A DNA stretch of 64,000 nucleotides from the NCBI RefSeq assembly GCF_000711695.1, contig NW_013546960.1, forward strand, positions 41,944 through 105,943, given 5' to 3'. Position numbers and translations under genes: made by a program. The notes under the pieces are model-generated. The model worked only from the letters and a program-made list of their open reading frames with translations. It made no database searches and had not been told where the DNA came from. Origin of the DNA: Tilletiaria anomala UBC 951. Taxonomy: Eukaryota; Basidiomycota; Exobasidiomycetes; Georgefischeriales; Tilletiariaceae. This document shows, one piece after another, positions 35,501-48,900 of this stretch (positions are counted from its first letter, which is position 1; the number at the start of each line of letters is the position of its first letter).

Positions 35501-37723
35501 TTGAAGGGAGCGGTTCAGGAGGACGAGAGATTCCTGTGTGGTATCCCATCAGAGCTGGTGGACATTGCTGCTCCGGAATTGCGCGCAGGCAAGGATCATG
35601 ACGGCACTTTCACCGAGATTGTCATCCCTGACTGTTTCCCGTCGGCTAGCGTGATGATTTTCGCTACGGAGATGGATGGCATTGATGCCAACTTAGAAAC
35701 CTTGTGCAAGAGCGGCGCTGCAGAAGCTCTTGCTCCATTAGACCTTGTCGATCTGAACATCGTCTTGCACCGCGCCGAAGGAGAGGAGCGGGACATTACA
35801 GGAGGTGCGGATGGCGCATATGTTGTCCCCGGCTACGGGCCGTTTGTCTACTGTGGGTTGGAGGGTTGGATGCCAGCTTTGCGTCAGATTATGGAGCAGA
35901 ACGACCTAGGACACGCTTTGTGCGCGCATCTCCGTGAGGGGACGTGGGCGATGGACTATTGCGTGAACCGGTTGCAGAGGTGAGTGTTTCGCAATATGGT
36001 ATTGACCTCAGACGCAGAGCTGACATATCGTCGCTTTGACAGGCACATGAATCTCTTCCCTCGTCTGCGAGGAATTCACGCCTGGCTTGAGGAGCGCTTC
36101 AATGCGGTCAAAACTTCAGCACCTCCATTCATGCGGCCAAAGTACTGTGCACTCATCATCAACAGTGCATACACAGCAGCCAGAGAGCGCACTCTGAGCC
36201 AAATGTCTGCTTTCGTTGCCGATGGCCACGAATTTACGAAGTCTTTAGCACTCTGCGCTGTGCAGATGAACGGCATGGTCAAATCAGCCTCACTTTGGCC
36301 AGATAAGCATAGTGCGTCTATGGCAGCCGGATTGCCTTTCTTTGCGGCTGGTTGGGCTCGTCTGTGGGGCCGCGACGTCTTCATCTCGCTGCGTGGCCTT
36401 TATCTTACCACAGGCATGTACCAAGCCGCGCACGACCACATCATTTCCTTCGGCAGCACCTTGAAGCACGGCCTCATCCCGAACCTGCTCGACTCGACGC
36501 GGACTCCTCGATACAATTGTCGTGACGGTCCATGGTTCTTTGCGCAGAATGTTCAAGACTACACGACCATGGTGCCCGGAGGCGAAGCTATCTTGCAAGA
36601 GAAGGTGAAGCGTCGTTTCCCTGCCGACGATACATGGGTGCCGTGGGATTCTCCTCAAGCCTTTGCCTACTCCAGCACAGTCGCAGAGCTTATCCAGGAG
36701 ATCTTGCAGCGCCATGCTACTGGAATTCACTTCCGCGAATACAATGCGGGGCCTGCTATCGACAATGATATGAAAGACGAAGGCTTCAACATTGACATTG
36801 ATGTTGACTGGAAGACCGGTATTATCTTTGGTGGTAACAGGTACAATTGCGGAACCTGGCAAGACAAGAACGGCAGTTCGCAGAAAGCAGGGAACAAAGG
36901 CCATCCCAGCACACCTCGCGACGGTGCTGCTATTGAAATTACTGCACTACTCAAGAGCACATTGCGTTGGGTGTCGGCTCTGTCAAAGCAAGGCAAGTGG
37001 CCGGCCAAGGGCGTCGAAGCTACCATCGATGGGCGCAAAACAAAGGTTACATATGCCGAGTGGGATGCACTACTTGCAAAGTCGTTCGAGCGATGTTACT
37101 GGGTGCCACTAGACCCAGCGGAAGACAAGACTTATGACATCGATCCGCAGCTCGTCAACAGGCGTGGTATCTACAAGGACGTTTATGGCAGCGGAACAGG
37201 CAGGGAGTGGTCAGACTATCAACTTCGCGCCAACTTCCCGATCGCCATGACCGTTGCACCGGAGCTTTTCGACCCGCAACACGCCATCACCGCCCTGCAA
37301 GCGGCAGACAATGTCTTGCGCGCTCCACTTGGAATGCGCACGCTCGATCCTAGCGACATGAACTACCGTGGTGACTACGACAACACCAATGATTCCGACG
37401 ACTACCGCTTGGCGGCGGGTGCCAACTACCACCAAGGGCCCGAGTGGCTGTGGCTCACCGGCGAGTTCCTGCGAGCGTATCTTCACTTTGATAGCATAGC
37501 TGGTTCCGGCCGTCACGACAAGGCGGAAACTTTCCACCGTGTCTCGTCAATGATGCTTCAGCACAAAAAACACATCCAGTCAAATCCGTGGGCCGGCTTG
37601 CCTGAGCTGACAAACAGCAACGGCACCTTCTGTGTGGACTCTTGCAGGACGCAAGCTTGGAGCGCTTCGACAATGCTCGACACGCTGGAAGAAATGATGC
37701 GGTTGCAGAAAAATACCAAATGA
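32520..37723 (+). CDS. GDB1: Glycogen debranching enzyme
   Basis: Bifunctional enzyme of glycogen breakdown: 4-alpha-glucanotransferase (GH13-type) followed by amylo-alpha-1,6-glucosidase (GH133). Exons 32520-32863, 32936-33558, 33640-34231, 34293-35220, 35288-35384, 35433-35979 and 36043-37723; 1,603 aa, close to yeast and animal enzymes (about 1,530). The transferase half shows LSMTDVVLNHTANNTPWL, HPDA-GYNIVNSPHL and the catalytic region FDGFRIDNCHSTP with nucleophile Asp618, then general acid Glu647 in CAELFTG. The glucosidase half has GLPFFAAGWARLWGRDVFIS, STRTPRYNCRDGPWFF and the closing SCRTQAWSAS. The start is the first ATG of a frame with an upstream stop at 32325. Introns 1 (72 nt) and 2 (81 nt) are multiples of three without stops. 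Convergent with NEM1, 116 bp between stops. Confidence 0.96.
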
Positions 37724-37839
37724 CTTTGCGTAGCTGACGAAGGACAGAGCAAACCAATCAAGCGCCATCGTATTATAGATTTTCACATGTCTTTCATTCA
37801 CATCTGCGCCAATACATGTGGGTACGACCTCATTGTAGA

Positions 37840-40469
37840 CTATGAGTCCAGCAATCGTACGCCGAGGATATGCCGCACATCGGAAGAGAAGCGAAGACTG
37901 TCAAGGACAGGGAGCAGATCCAACAGCGCTTCGTCTTTCGGGTCGTGAGTCCATCCTTCTATGGGAATGCCATTCGCTGTGTGGAAGTCACGGCCTATAA
38001 TTAGCGCCTGGGCATAGGGAAACACGGCGCGATCGCTTATCACTTACATGGGTTCAGATGATAACTCGCTGGCGAATTGTCCACCAGGCAAACTTTGGAT
38101 AAGTCTGAATCGACGATGGCGAGATCCTTAAGGTAGGAGCCATTCTGGTACGTGCACGCCTGAAGGACCGGAGTGTGAATTTGTCAGCTCAGCAAAGCGG
38201 TTTCCTGTAGGCGGTCAAAAGGCATTCACATCTCGGAAAAAGCGGCCAGTGATCAAGCCTCTGCCTTGGTCAAGCCAGTCGATCACGGGATCGGCGTACT
38301 CTTGCACTGACGCCGTGAAGATGACGACGTTGTACCACGTCGCGACCTGCAGGTTGAAGCGAAGACATCGATGAGTGCCAAGTACAGTGCATTGAACGAT
38401 TGACTTGCGTTTCAAGGAACGCTCACCTTCCGCAAGAAGTGGTCAACCCAGGGCCGTTTGTAGACATGGTACAGAACGCTGCGCCCTTCGAGCACGACTT
38501 CGACCATGTGCGGCCGCAGGCGTCCACCGGTCGAACGCAGGCCAAGCAGATCGCCGAGGCCGTCCATGCCGAGCAGACCACCGCCAGTGCTGACGCTAGC
38601 GCCACCGCGCAAGACTGCCCAGTTGGGTGAGCGCGATGTCGAGTGGATCAGTGTCTCGTCGAGGTCGAGAACGAGAGTCTTGGGAGAGTGGTGGATGATG
38701 GAAGAGGTGAGATGCGGCTTTGGTAACGGTAAGTTCGCTTGGGTGGTCCCGGGAGCAACATGCCCTTGCGGGGGCTTGGCATTCGGGTCGTGGCCGAGGA
38801 GATTCTCCACGGGATGTGGATTCGGTAGCAGCCGACTAGAACTTTGAGTCTTTGGAACAAGCTGCTGAGGAGTTGTACTAATCTGGTTCTCGCCTGTACC
38901 TGTGCTTATGCCCGGCACCGCCTTTTCGCCACCATGCCCTGTGTGTGAAGATTCGCCACACAATCCGTTGTTTCGCCGGCTCACGGTATGGGACCGCCTA
39001 GGCTCCTCTGATGGTTCAGGAGGAAGGATGTCAGTGCCAGGAGATGCAGTGCGGGCTCCCACAGCGATCTTGTGCCCTGTGCCTAGTCGTCCACGGCGTA
39101 CGAGGCGCAGTGGCAGCATAAGAATGTACAGGATAGCTTGTTGGAGAGATCGAAAGAGGCTCTTAAGGAAGCGGTTTGCGCCTGTACCTGAGCCTGCAGG
39201 TCCGTCTCGCTCTCCTGCTATTGTTGCATGAGGGCCTTTCTCGCTCGGTTCTCCCCGTACAGCTGCTTCGTACGAAGGAGGAGCAGAAGGGATGCACTGC
39301 AAAACCCTCAGCTGCGCCTCGCGAGCACGTGTTTCATTCAGAGAAAAGAGCGATCCGCTCTCGACCTGCGCCTTTGCATCGGACGTCGCTAGATCCGTCG
39401 CAAATGCCAGCGGCAGGCTGTCTTCTTGGAGAGTACTTCTATTGGATATGGACGATGTGCGATCGCCATCGGCTGCGTCTTGCACATTGGGCAAATGGCG
39501 CCGCTCCGCTTCGTTCCCGTCTTGATCTTTTTCAGTGATGCTCTTCTCTCCCTCGTGGGTATCCGAAGATGTACGTGAGGGAGGAGCGGCCACGTGTAGT
39601 TGGTCCTCCTCTTCTTCGCCTCCTTCAAAGTCAACGATGTTCTCGCGCTCCATCTCCGACATCATTGTCACGTCTGAGTGGACGGAGGCCCTGCCTACAG
39701 AGACACCACTGGAGGACGAAGCGGTCCGACTTGGGTGAAGCCCACCCTTCCGCCGCCGTTTCCCGCCCGAGCTGGATCGCGTGCTTGCTTCGTTGCTACC
39801 ACCGCCACTGGCACAACCGCTGTTGTCACCCCATCCTGTCAGACCCCACAGACTTCCCCAACCATAGTTCTCTTTGGAACTGGTGGTGGAGGTGGAGCCG
39901 ACGCGCCGATTCGAGTACCAACTGAAGTCACCGGGGGTGCTTCCGGCTCTCCGTAGATGTACTCGCTCCCGTTCGCATCGCTCTTGATGATCGCTGTGAC
40001 TCTTCTTGTGTGGGCTCTTGTTGTTTCCTTTGCCACGAAGGAAGCCAGAAGCGCTGCCGCTGCCGCCTTCGTGGTGTCGACTCCTGCCTGCGTCATCTAC
40101 GCTACTTTCCATCGAGCTGTCCTCGTCCCCTTGTGGCCATAGGCTAGCGTCACTCTGGTTCTTATCTGTGCTACCTTCCTTTCCTGCCTCTCCTGCCAAT
40201 CGAGGGTTAACAGGCGTGAATCCAAAGCCAGCGTGGGATGGTCTGGCGGCAGCGGCGGCACGATCGGACAAGAGGTTGTCCGATGCTCTCCGCCCGAGAC
40301 ACAGCCTGGGATTCGCGTCATCGCCCAGTTGTTGGCCGCCGCTTCCGCAGGTATTGTTGTAGCCGCTGCTCATGGCCGATCTCTTGTTGGGAGATGATGT
40401 GCCCGATCCCTTGCGGCTAGTGCTGAGGGACCGGGATAGGACAGAGTCGAGGTAGCTGATCGAGTTCAT
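37840..40469 (-). CDS. NEM1: NEM1-type lipin phosphatase (HAD/NIF domain)
   Basis: Catalytic subunit of the Nem1-Spo7 type complex of the ER/nuclear envelope that dephosphorylates and activates lipin (phosphatidate phosphatase). Exons (minus): 40469-38427, 38346-38230, 38159-38048 and 37976-37840; 802 aa. The first ~430 residues are Ser/Gly-rich, charged and disordered. A hydrophobic segment follows ([16 protein letters not shown], about residues 440-460) as membrane anchor. The C-terminal phosphatase domain has the DxDxT signature [13 protein letters not shown] near residue 601, then [22 protein letters not shown] and [16 protein letters not shown]. Its membrane segment and long N-terminus favour NEM1 over the soluble CTD phosphatases or PSR1; that choice is inference. 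A Gly-rich insert between DLDET and the RPHMVEV strand is larger than usual. Confidence 0.88.
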
Positions 40470-40939
40470 GGTGCCTGTCTGCCCACCCGTGGGTCCGCAC
40501 GACTAGGACAACGAAACCAGTCGTTGAAGCAAATGCGCGCACTTAGCTACAGCGGCCAGGCCAACACAGCACATCCATGATGGAGATCCGAACTTGCGGA
40601 CCTGCTGCTGAGGTGGTGTCCAAGAAGCGGTCTGTAGTAGTGTCATCCAAACCAAATCCTATGCAAGGATGCAGTGATGACGGAACCGAGTGGGGGGGGG
40701 GGGCATTGGTAGGCGGCACTGAAGCAGTGTGTCCGTCCTGATTTCACTGGTTCATTGATCCCTACCCAATCCTCCTCATCGCCAACCCAACCTCGGTAGG
40801 AACTGACGTTGGCTCACAAGCGCTTCGCTCGAGCCATTCTCCGTCCTTCGGTCAATCGTGTCGAGCACCGACGAGCTGGCGACTGCTGGCGTCAGTCAAA
40901 CAGTTTCCCGGGGCACATACGCACTCAGATCTCGGCGCC
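40470..40939. promoter_or_regulatory. Divergent promoter NEM1 / USP-domain gene, with a 12-G run
   Basis: 470 bp between outward-reading starts. A run of twelve Gs occupies 40692-40703. No other gene or repeat was recognised. Confidence 0.45.
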
Positions 40940-42832
40940 ATGAGCTCCACCGATGGACCCAACGCGCCAGCGTCCAGTTCATCTTCGCCGTCGTCCTCGT
41001 CGCTAAGGCAGCCACAGCAGGTTACACCGCATCACAAGGGCCATCATTACATCCTCCACCATGCTGCTCAAGCTGGCATCAGCGCAGCCTTGGCACCGGT
41101 GCTCGCCATCGCAGAGCCGGGAAACAATCCTTTCTCCATCGGCGCCCTGCGCGAGGACAGCACGAGGACCAAAGGGAGGAGACGCAAGGCGTTCCTCCGA
41201 GCTGGCAGGAGCATCAGCCCCTTTCGCGGCAGCGGGCATCGCAGGAGCAGCAGTGCCACTCGATTGATGAAAGACCCATCGGACGAAAAGGAGGAGCAAG
41301 AAGCAGCTCAGGGAAGCTCGGCCATTGGTCGTAACAGAGGCGCTGGGAATGACAGGGGCTTTGCACGCAATTCGGACAGTGACACCAGCGATTCGGACGA
41401 GGAAACCGACAGCGCATCTTCCCCCGTCTGTCCGAGGAATAACGCTTTCTCTTCCCGTGGTAGGTCGGACAGCAAGGGTAGCACCACCACCGTGAAGAGC
41501 TCTAGCAGTTCCCTCCTCGAGGGAGAAGAGGAAACTAGCAGCAGCAAGCCGGCCATTTCGAATGGTGCAATCGAGCCAGAGAACGAGACAGGCACAGAAG
41601 AATCCATTGACGAGGCAGAAGAGGAGGACGACGTCTTTGACATTGATCCGGTCCTTCTCGATAACACCTTATTCAATGCTGGATGCCTAGACTTATACGA
41701 GGGGTCAGAAGGGGAAGGCTGCGCGGCTGCGCCGAGCAATGAGCTTCTGGGCAGTGCAGAGGACGGCAATGATGGTGATGACGAGGATGAGCATATAACT
41801 GCGCCAAATGTTGTTCTTGCTGAATCGCAAGCCTGGCAGGCGTTACGTTCGGCACCAAAGGGGAGCAGAAGCCACACTCCCACAGGCGATCACGCGCTCA
41901 TTGCGAGTCGACCGATCTTCGAGCGCAACCGATGCACCATCACCCTAGTCCACGGCGAATTTGAAGCGGCTACTGCGACGCGAACTCGACCCAAGCGCTA
42001 CGTCGTGGCGAGTGATGGAAGCGAGGAGGCCGCTTACGCTGCCGAATGGACGATCGGGACGGTCCTGCGCGATGGAGACGAGACGCTCATCGTCTCGGTT
42101 ATGGAGACCGACTCAAAATTCGACACGCTCGATCATAAGAACGAGTCAAAAGAGGCAAGGTCGGAACACCAGAAAATCCGGCAGAACCAGGCGCTCATTC
42201 TCGCGAGACAAGCAACAGCACTGCTGCAGCGCACCAGACTCGGCGTCAGGATCAGCTGCCAGGCGATTCATGCGAAGAATGCTCGGCATATGCTATTGGA
42301 CCTAATTGATTTCTACGAGCCCAACATGGTCATCGTCGGTTCACGCGGTTTAGGGTCTTTGAAGGGCATCCTGCTGGGAAGAACGTCACATTACCTTGTG
42401 CAAAAATCCAGCGTGCCGTGCGTATCCCTCTACAGGCTTGGAGGTCTAACCCGATGCCGTCATGCTGGATAACTGATCATCCTACCCTTCACCTTTCATT
42501 TTTAAAGCGTGATGGTGGTACGCTCGCGACTGAGACTTCCTCGCCTGCCGAAGGGCAAAACAGACGTCGTGGCGCACGTCAAGCAGAAGCACCTGCGCCT
42601 GCGCGACGCTTCTATCGAAAAGGAGAGCAATGTCACAGAAGCGGATCCGGACGAAACCGCTCCTACGAAAGATGTCGAGACGGAAGAGAGCGGGGGCGAG
42701 AGAAAATCAACGGACGAATTCGCAGCCGAAGAGACCGGTCAGAGAAAGGTCACAAGCAGCGCAGCGGTCGAAGCAAAAGATGATGAACGGGGTCGGGGGC
42801 GAACAAGATCTGGTTCAGCTGAAAGCCAGTAA
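40940..42832 (+). CDS. Universal stress protein (USP)-domain protein
   Basis: About 600 aa. Exons 40940-42417 and 42508-42832. The first ~320 residues are Ser/Glu/Asp-rich and disordered, with a basic patch (KGRRRKAFLRAGRSI). The USP fold follows: KRYVVASDGSEEAAYAAEWTIGTVL, then DFYEPNMVIVGSRGLGSLKGILLGRTSHYLVQKSSVPV. This includes the nucleotide-binding loop G-x2-G-x9-G; the usual Ser/Thr after the last Gly is Arg here. The splice uses donor GTGCGT at 42418 and restores SSVP-VMVVRSRLR, the final beta strand. The C-terminus (basic, then acidic and Ser-rich) is disordered. Fungal USP proteins with such long tails are common but poorly studied; role in stress or nucleotide sensing is inferred from the domain only. 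Convergent with BLM10. Confidence 0.88.
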
Positions 42833-42998
42833 CGACTTTCGCGTGGCAAGCGTACCAGCCCGAACCTGACCCCTCTTTCTCGGAAAATATGCCAAGGACA
42901 TTTATGCTGTTGAGTAGACTACATTGCTAGATTACCTCTATGTTGTACCATTTGGATTGCGGGTCGAGAAGATGCAAACATGAAGGAGCACCAAGCTT

Positions 42999-45900
42999 TT
43001 ATGCAAAGTAATCGCTGCGGCCGAGAGTAAAATCGGTAACTTCTTGTAGCTGCTCCGCGCTGAATTTCTTGGAATCCTGTTCCCACGTATCTTGGTGCGT
43101 TCTTTTAAAGTCGGCAGCGCATTTTCGGATGGTCGTGGAAATCGGGACTGGATCCTCGGCGTGTTGCGCAACCGTGTCGCAGATGAACGCGGGCATCCAA
43201 GGTGGTATCTCGTACGGGAATGCAGAAATCAGGGCTGTCGCGCCCAACAGACCAGAGTGGAGCTTGACAAGCTTGGAGCCGAACTCGGGCGAGGTGCGTT
43301 TTGGCAGACGCGTCTCGAGAACGATGGCAGTGAAACGGTCCTTCAGACGCTTGATGAGCTTCCGTTGTGAACAGCGTACGATGCCTGAAAGGGTAGTCGC
43401 AGCCATTTCGCGCACCTCCAGATGCGGATCGGTCAGCAGCCCGAAGAGGAGCTCGATGATGTCTTGCATGAGTGGTGGATCCAGATAGAAAAGATTTTGG
43501 AAGTAGACTACCTGGAGAACCGGCAAGGCATCGAGACGGAGTCGCCAGGACTCCTTGGAAGATCTAATGAGGTCGATGATCTGATGCACGAGTAAAGGGA
43601 CGGATTCCGAAGCGTATGGGAACGTGGAAATCCTTGTGAGAACCTTCCTTGCCTCCACTGAAAGCTCCCTGTTGTCATGAAGTTCAAGCATTGCAAATAT
43701 ATGCGGCAGGAACGGAATCACTTCACAAGCGAGAGCGCTGTTACGATGGTCGCCCATGGTCGTATTGATCCAGTACAGAGCCGTCATCGCGGCACGGTCA
43801 CTGCAATAGCCACAATGTTTGATCAGCCCAGTGTTCATTAGCCGAGCAGTGTCTGCCCATTAGAAGACTCACTACTGCGAAGAGCCTTGAGACGTTGGTA
43901 CACGCTCTGTCCGCCATTGTGTGAGCTGTTTGGACAACCTCTCGAGGCGGGCCTTATACATTCCAGGTCGGGCGAGAAGACTTCCCGTGTTCTGGAGGCA
44001 ATCCTTGAGGAAAAGATCGACGCTGCCAAATGAAGGGTGAGCGCCAAGTAGCTCGAGGTCGGCCAAGCTCTCGCTGATAAAGACGCGTACTTCAACGTAT
44101 TCGCTGGCAAAATGGGCGTCGTACAGCGTGATGAAATCCTTTGCCCATGGCGAAAACTTCGTGTCGAGCGAAACAAGCACCCCTCGAAGCAGATTTTGGG
44201 CCTTCGACTGCTCCCAAGGACTGTCACCTTCCTTTGCGATGCTGTCCTTAGCTGTTTGCAAGACATACTTGACAAGAGGCACAGCTCGACGAGGGTCGCG
44301 TTGGTGAAGCATGTATTCGACACACATCTGCCAGGCGGGCTGACTGTCCGGTGTGGCCTCCTTGAAGATGCGAGGAAGCAAGCCACCTAGCCACTTCCAG
44401 AGCCTGTCTTGAACTGGGAGCGGCCAATGCTTGGCACCCCGCACGACACCGCTGATGATCTCCGCAGCTGCACGATGTTTATGTCGATCACGCTCCTGGA
44501 TGTACGCTTCAGTCTGCGTCTGCACATATTCGAGCATTACATGGCCATACACCTAGGCAGCAATGATGGAACAGTCGTCAGTGTCTCGTCCAGAATCTAT
44601 ATCAACAATATCCTCCCCCTCACCTGGAAGATCGACTTGATAAAGTTAATCGTCTCGGCGCCCTGCAAGCAGAACACAAGCTAAAGAGTCAGTGCCTTCG
44701 CCTGGAAACATGGAGAGCAGTGCCACCACTCACAATGAAGTCGCGATCCTTCTCCTGCGACAGATGCTCAAATAACTTCTTCCACCAAGTTTCCTGGGAC
44801 ATGACCTCGCGAGCCGCAGTCACTGCAGCGGCCGAAGTCGGGTCCCAGTCGAACGCAGTATCTGTGCCTTCACTCGGTAAGGCGTAGTAAGCGGCGCTGT
44901 CGGACCAGACGAGCCACCCTTGAGAAGTCTTGTCTCGCAGCTTTGAGTCGACAGAAAGTTCGCTGGCAAAGTCGGCGAAGTACGCGTCCGTGAGACCTTG
45001 CCCGACAGGTGACGGCAGCTGCTCCACACGCTTCAAGGGGTTGCTTGTGCGCATGAGAACAAGGTCTTCCTCTGTCTTGCACATCGTTCTGAGCTTGAGC
45101 AGATACAGCACCTTGACGAGACCGATTTGTGCACTTCTACGCATTTGAGGATTGTCCGAGTTTATTTGTTCCGCAAAGTATCGTGCGAGGTCGGGTGACA
45201 GGGGCTTGTCGCGGCGAACTAGAACGCGAAGCAGTTTTGCTGCGTACAAGGCAAAGGCCCAGTGCGTCTCCTTGGCTTGCGCAATTTCCAAGACCTGAAT
45301 GGCAAGATCCGTGTGAAGCTGATCAACCAACCGAATGCGCTGCTGGCGGAACGCTTCCACTTTTTGGAGCAAGACGGTGTCCGACTGCCGGTGCTGCTCT
45401 GATAACCCGCCTTCCAAGAAGGACGCGGCTTCGAGAAGAGGCTCGGGTGTCGCGAGCCTCGCCTTTGATGTGGAGGGCTCAGCGAAGCGCACAACAAAGT
45501 CTCCCAATATGCCTCGAACGAGTTTCTGGATTGACGGTTTGGAATGGTGCTGCGCTGCAAGCAACCCCGTGACGTAGCGGAGGCTGAAACGCGCGTCGAG
45601 GATGGCCATGTTGGAATAGCCTTTCGAGCCGAGCACGTAGAGCGCGCCTTTCATTCTGTCATCCGAAACGCCAGGCTTGATGGCCTCGAATAACTTGGGG
45701 AACGACAGTGCCTTTGTACCGTCAAAGTGCGACGTGATGCTCTCGAGTGAATTCTGAGCCGTCTTGCGGATGCCCACGTAATTCGACAGACACATCTCGA
45801 GCACGAAGCTGATCAATTCATCGTCGAGCTGTGTCCTGCGTCGGTGGAAGCTGTTGAGGCGGCTGCGGGAGGTATTGTAAAATGCAGCCCTGCGGATCCA

Positions 45901-48900
45901 AAAGACGCGCGGGAAGTGCTTCTGCTTGGCATACAGCTTGGTCATGTTCCGGTAGAAGCTGAGTTGGTGCGAATTGGCCGCGTCATCGTCGGAGCTGAAG
46001 GCATATTGCGTCATGAATGATCGAATGGAACGCAGCAACAGCTTGACACAGTCGATCTGATCCTCTGCGTCGCTTTGCTGCGTTGTCTGTGCCGCGAGGA
46101 GGAGCGTGTTGCCGAAGCGCTGACGGAAAGAAAGTGCTTTCTGGTAGCGCAGGTCATCCGGGTCCTTGAGCAGGAAGGTAGATTTAAATCGCGGCGGCGG
46201 GCGAATGAACTCTGGCTCCTCGATACCGGCATCGCTTGCCTCAGCTCCCCCTCCTGTCTCTGGCAACAGAATCAAATGCGGCACAGCCGAGTGAATCTGC
46301 TTCACGTAGGACAAGAGTCGGCAAAAGTCGGTCGACCAGTTCTTGTCACGCGGCTGGTTGCTTCGAAGCAGGTTGTCGACTTCATCGAGCAACGGCGTCG
46401 CAAAACGGTCGAAGAGCTCGAGCACCATGTCAATCTCGTCCTTGCTTGGGACGTGCCACGAGACTTTAGCTTCCTTAGCGGTGTACAACTTGCCCCAGTG
46501 GAGGTGCGAATTCGTCTGCATCTCGTCAGAGGCCCACTCATCTGCATTGACAAAGTGCGACTCGTTCGGGTAGTAGAAGCTAAGCACGACGACGATCTTG
46601 GCGACGAGGCGCGACGTGATGCTGTACGTCCTCTCGTTCTTGCAGCGCTCAACGAGCATGAGCATGAAGCGGATGAGCTCTTCCTTGTGCGCGAGCAGAC
46701 GGGGCCCAGAGCCGCTGAGCGAATGAATGAGGATATGCAGATGCCAGTGCAGTGCTGTGTCAGCTGCAACCGCCTCAGTCGTCTTGGTCGTCCGGACAGC
46801 GCTGGCGCCATTATCGAGCTCGTACTGGATGGCAGACATACATTGTGGGAGCATACGCTTGAGCACCTTGCCGCTCGATGCACGTGCGAACGAGCCGATG
46901 AGCGCGCCGACGACGGAGACGCTATTGGCGGAGACGTTGCTGGCGCAGTGCTCGGCGACAATGTTGAAGCATGTGTCAAATAAATAAGGACTCAGGCTAC
47001 CGCAGATGACGTCACACGCGCCGAGGACGGACGTGACAACCTGCTGCTCTGACTTGCCGCCTATGCGGCCGTTCTTGCCTTCCTCCGGCAATGCCTCGAA
47101 GAGCTGCAGGACACGACGGAAGAAGCCGACGGCCCACTCTTCGGCCGCGCTCGTGCTCATTTTGACGAGCTGATGCTGCGCCTCGTCAAAAGCCTTGTTC
47201 TCCTCGTCCGTGAAATCGAGCCGACGCTCCATCTCGGGATCGACGTCCATGATGGACGGTGGTTCGTGCTGCTGCTGCAATGAAATTCCTTCGTTGGAGG
47301 ACAACTCAGGGCGGTTGAGGTCGTCGATCTTGAGCGATATGACGACCATGAGGTAGAAGACGGAAGTGGCGATCGTCTTGATCGGATCGTTCAGGTCGAT
47401 GCCGGGGAGGCAGAGGTTCATAAGTGGGACGAGGTGCTTTGCCCCTTCCGGGTAAAGATGACGTGCGGTGATCGGGAAGCTCATCGTACCAAGGCTAGAG
47501 ATGACCGACGTGGTGCGGTGCGTGGTCTCGAGCGCTTCCAAGCTGGGGACGGCCCGTGAGAGGATCTCGGGGACGATTAGATCCGGCTCGATGATGGCCA
47601 TGCGCTTAAGCGCGAGCTGGCTGTTCGAGACGGTGAGCGGATCCTTGGCGAACATGCTCATGAGGCAGACGTGGCGGAGAATTTTGACGAAGGTGCGGCG
47701 GATGAGCTTGTTGATGCGCTTGCTCTTCGGAACGTTGCAGTCCGGCTTCTCTTCCTCCTTGATTCGCCGCAGGAACTCCCATGTAAGGTACTGGACGAGC
47801 GAGGAGAGCTGGATCTGCCAGGCACCCCAATTGGACGGGTGGAAGAAGCTCTCGGTCGCCTGAATGAAGCGCGCCAGGTGGTCGATCGCCTTGCTTCCAG
47901 CGAGGAAAGTCTGTACACCACCAGTCGTGTTCGCTTCCTTGGGCCCAAGACGAGGTGAGCGACCCTCCATCGGCGTGTTTGCAACCGTCGGCGTCGAACC
48001 TTCGCTTGCTGTGGCGCTACCCTCGGCTACCTGTTCTTCCTCGAGTAGATGCACCGGGCCGTCGGGGCTGATGCTAAATGCAATTATGGTCGCGAAGCTC
48101 TGAAGCCGGTCGCTGGGCTTCTTCATATTGAGAGTGGTTCCGCTCGCTGAGGCGTCTGACCCAGTGCGGGCGAGCGAGGACTGCGCCATAAGGGCCGAAT
48201 TGGCAGCCTTGTTGGCCCCGACTGGGAGGCCCGCTGAGCGCAAGCACTTGGTCATGATCAGTGTGTACTGTGCGTCGGTGAAGATCCCCACATCGCGCCA
48301 CAGGCTTCCAGGAGGTGGCGTGTCTGATGCGGTCGATTTGGACGGTATGGATGAACGTGATTCTCCGTTCACTGCGGAAGGTGATCCTGCAACATCGAGC
48401 GGCGCCATGCCCTCGTCTTCATCATCTGAATCTTCAGAGGATGACGGCGGAGGCAGCGATGAGATACCAGCTTCTCGTAGCCAATCTACCGGATCCGCAT
48501 TCATTCCAGCTTGGTGCATGACCAGCTGCTCATCGCCTTGCTCTGGGTTGAGCACATGCATGTCCGCGAGCCTGGCGAGCAGGTCGAGCATCTGGTCGTC
48601 CCAAAGAGAGCTCTCGAAACTCTGCCAGAGGCGGAACATCATTTTGAGCCACACGTGCGGCTGACCGTGCGAGATGGGGAGGAAGTGGACGAGGAACGCC
48701 TGCGTGGCGATGACGCTGTCGAAACTGTTCCCGTCCATGCGCGGGAGAAAGGTGTGGAGCATCTCGCGCGTCGCGCGTGGGTGGAAGAAGCGCTGCGCAC
48801 TCTCAGCGAGGTCGAGTAAGGTAGTACTGACGTTGGTAAGGCCTGTGCGACGCTGTTTTGGGAAGAGGTCCTTCTCAAGCAGGTCGTATAGAGGCCGCCA

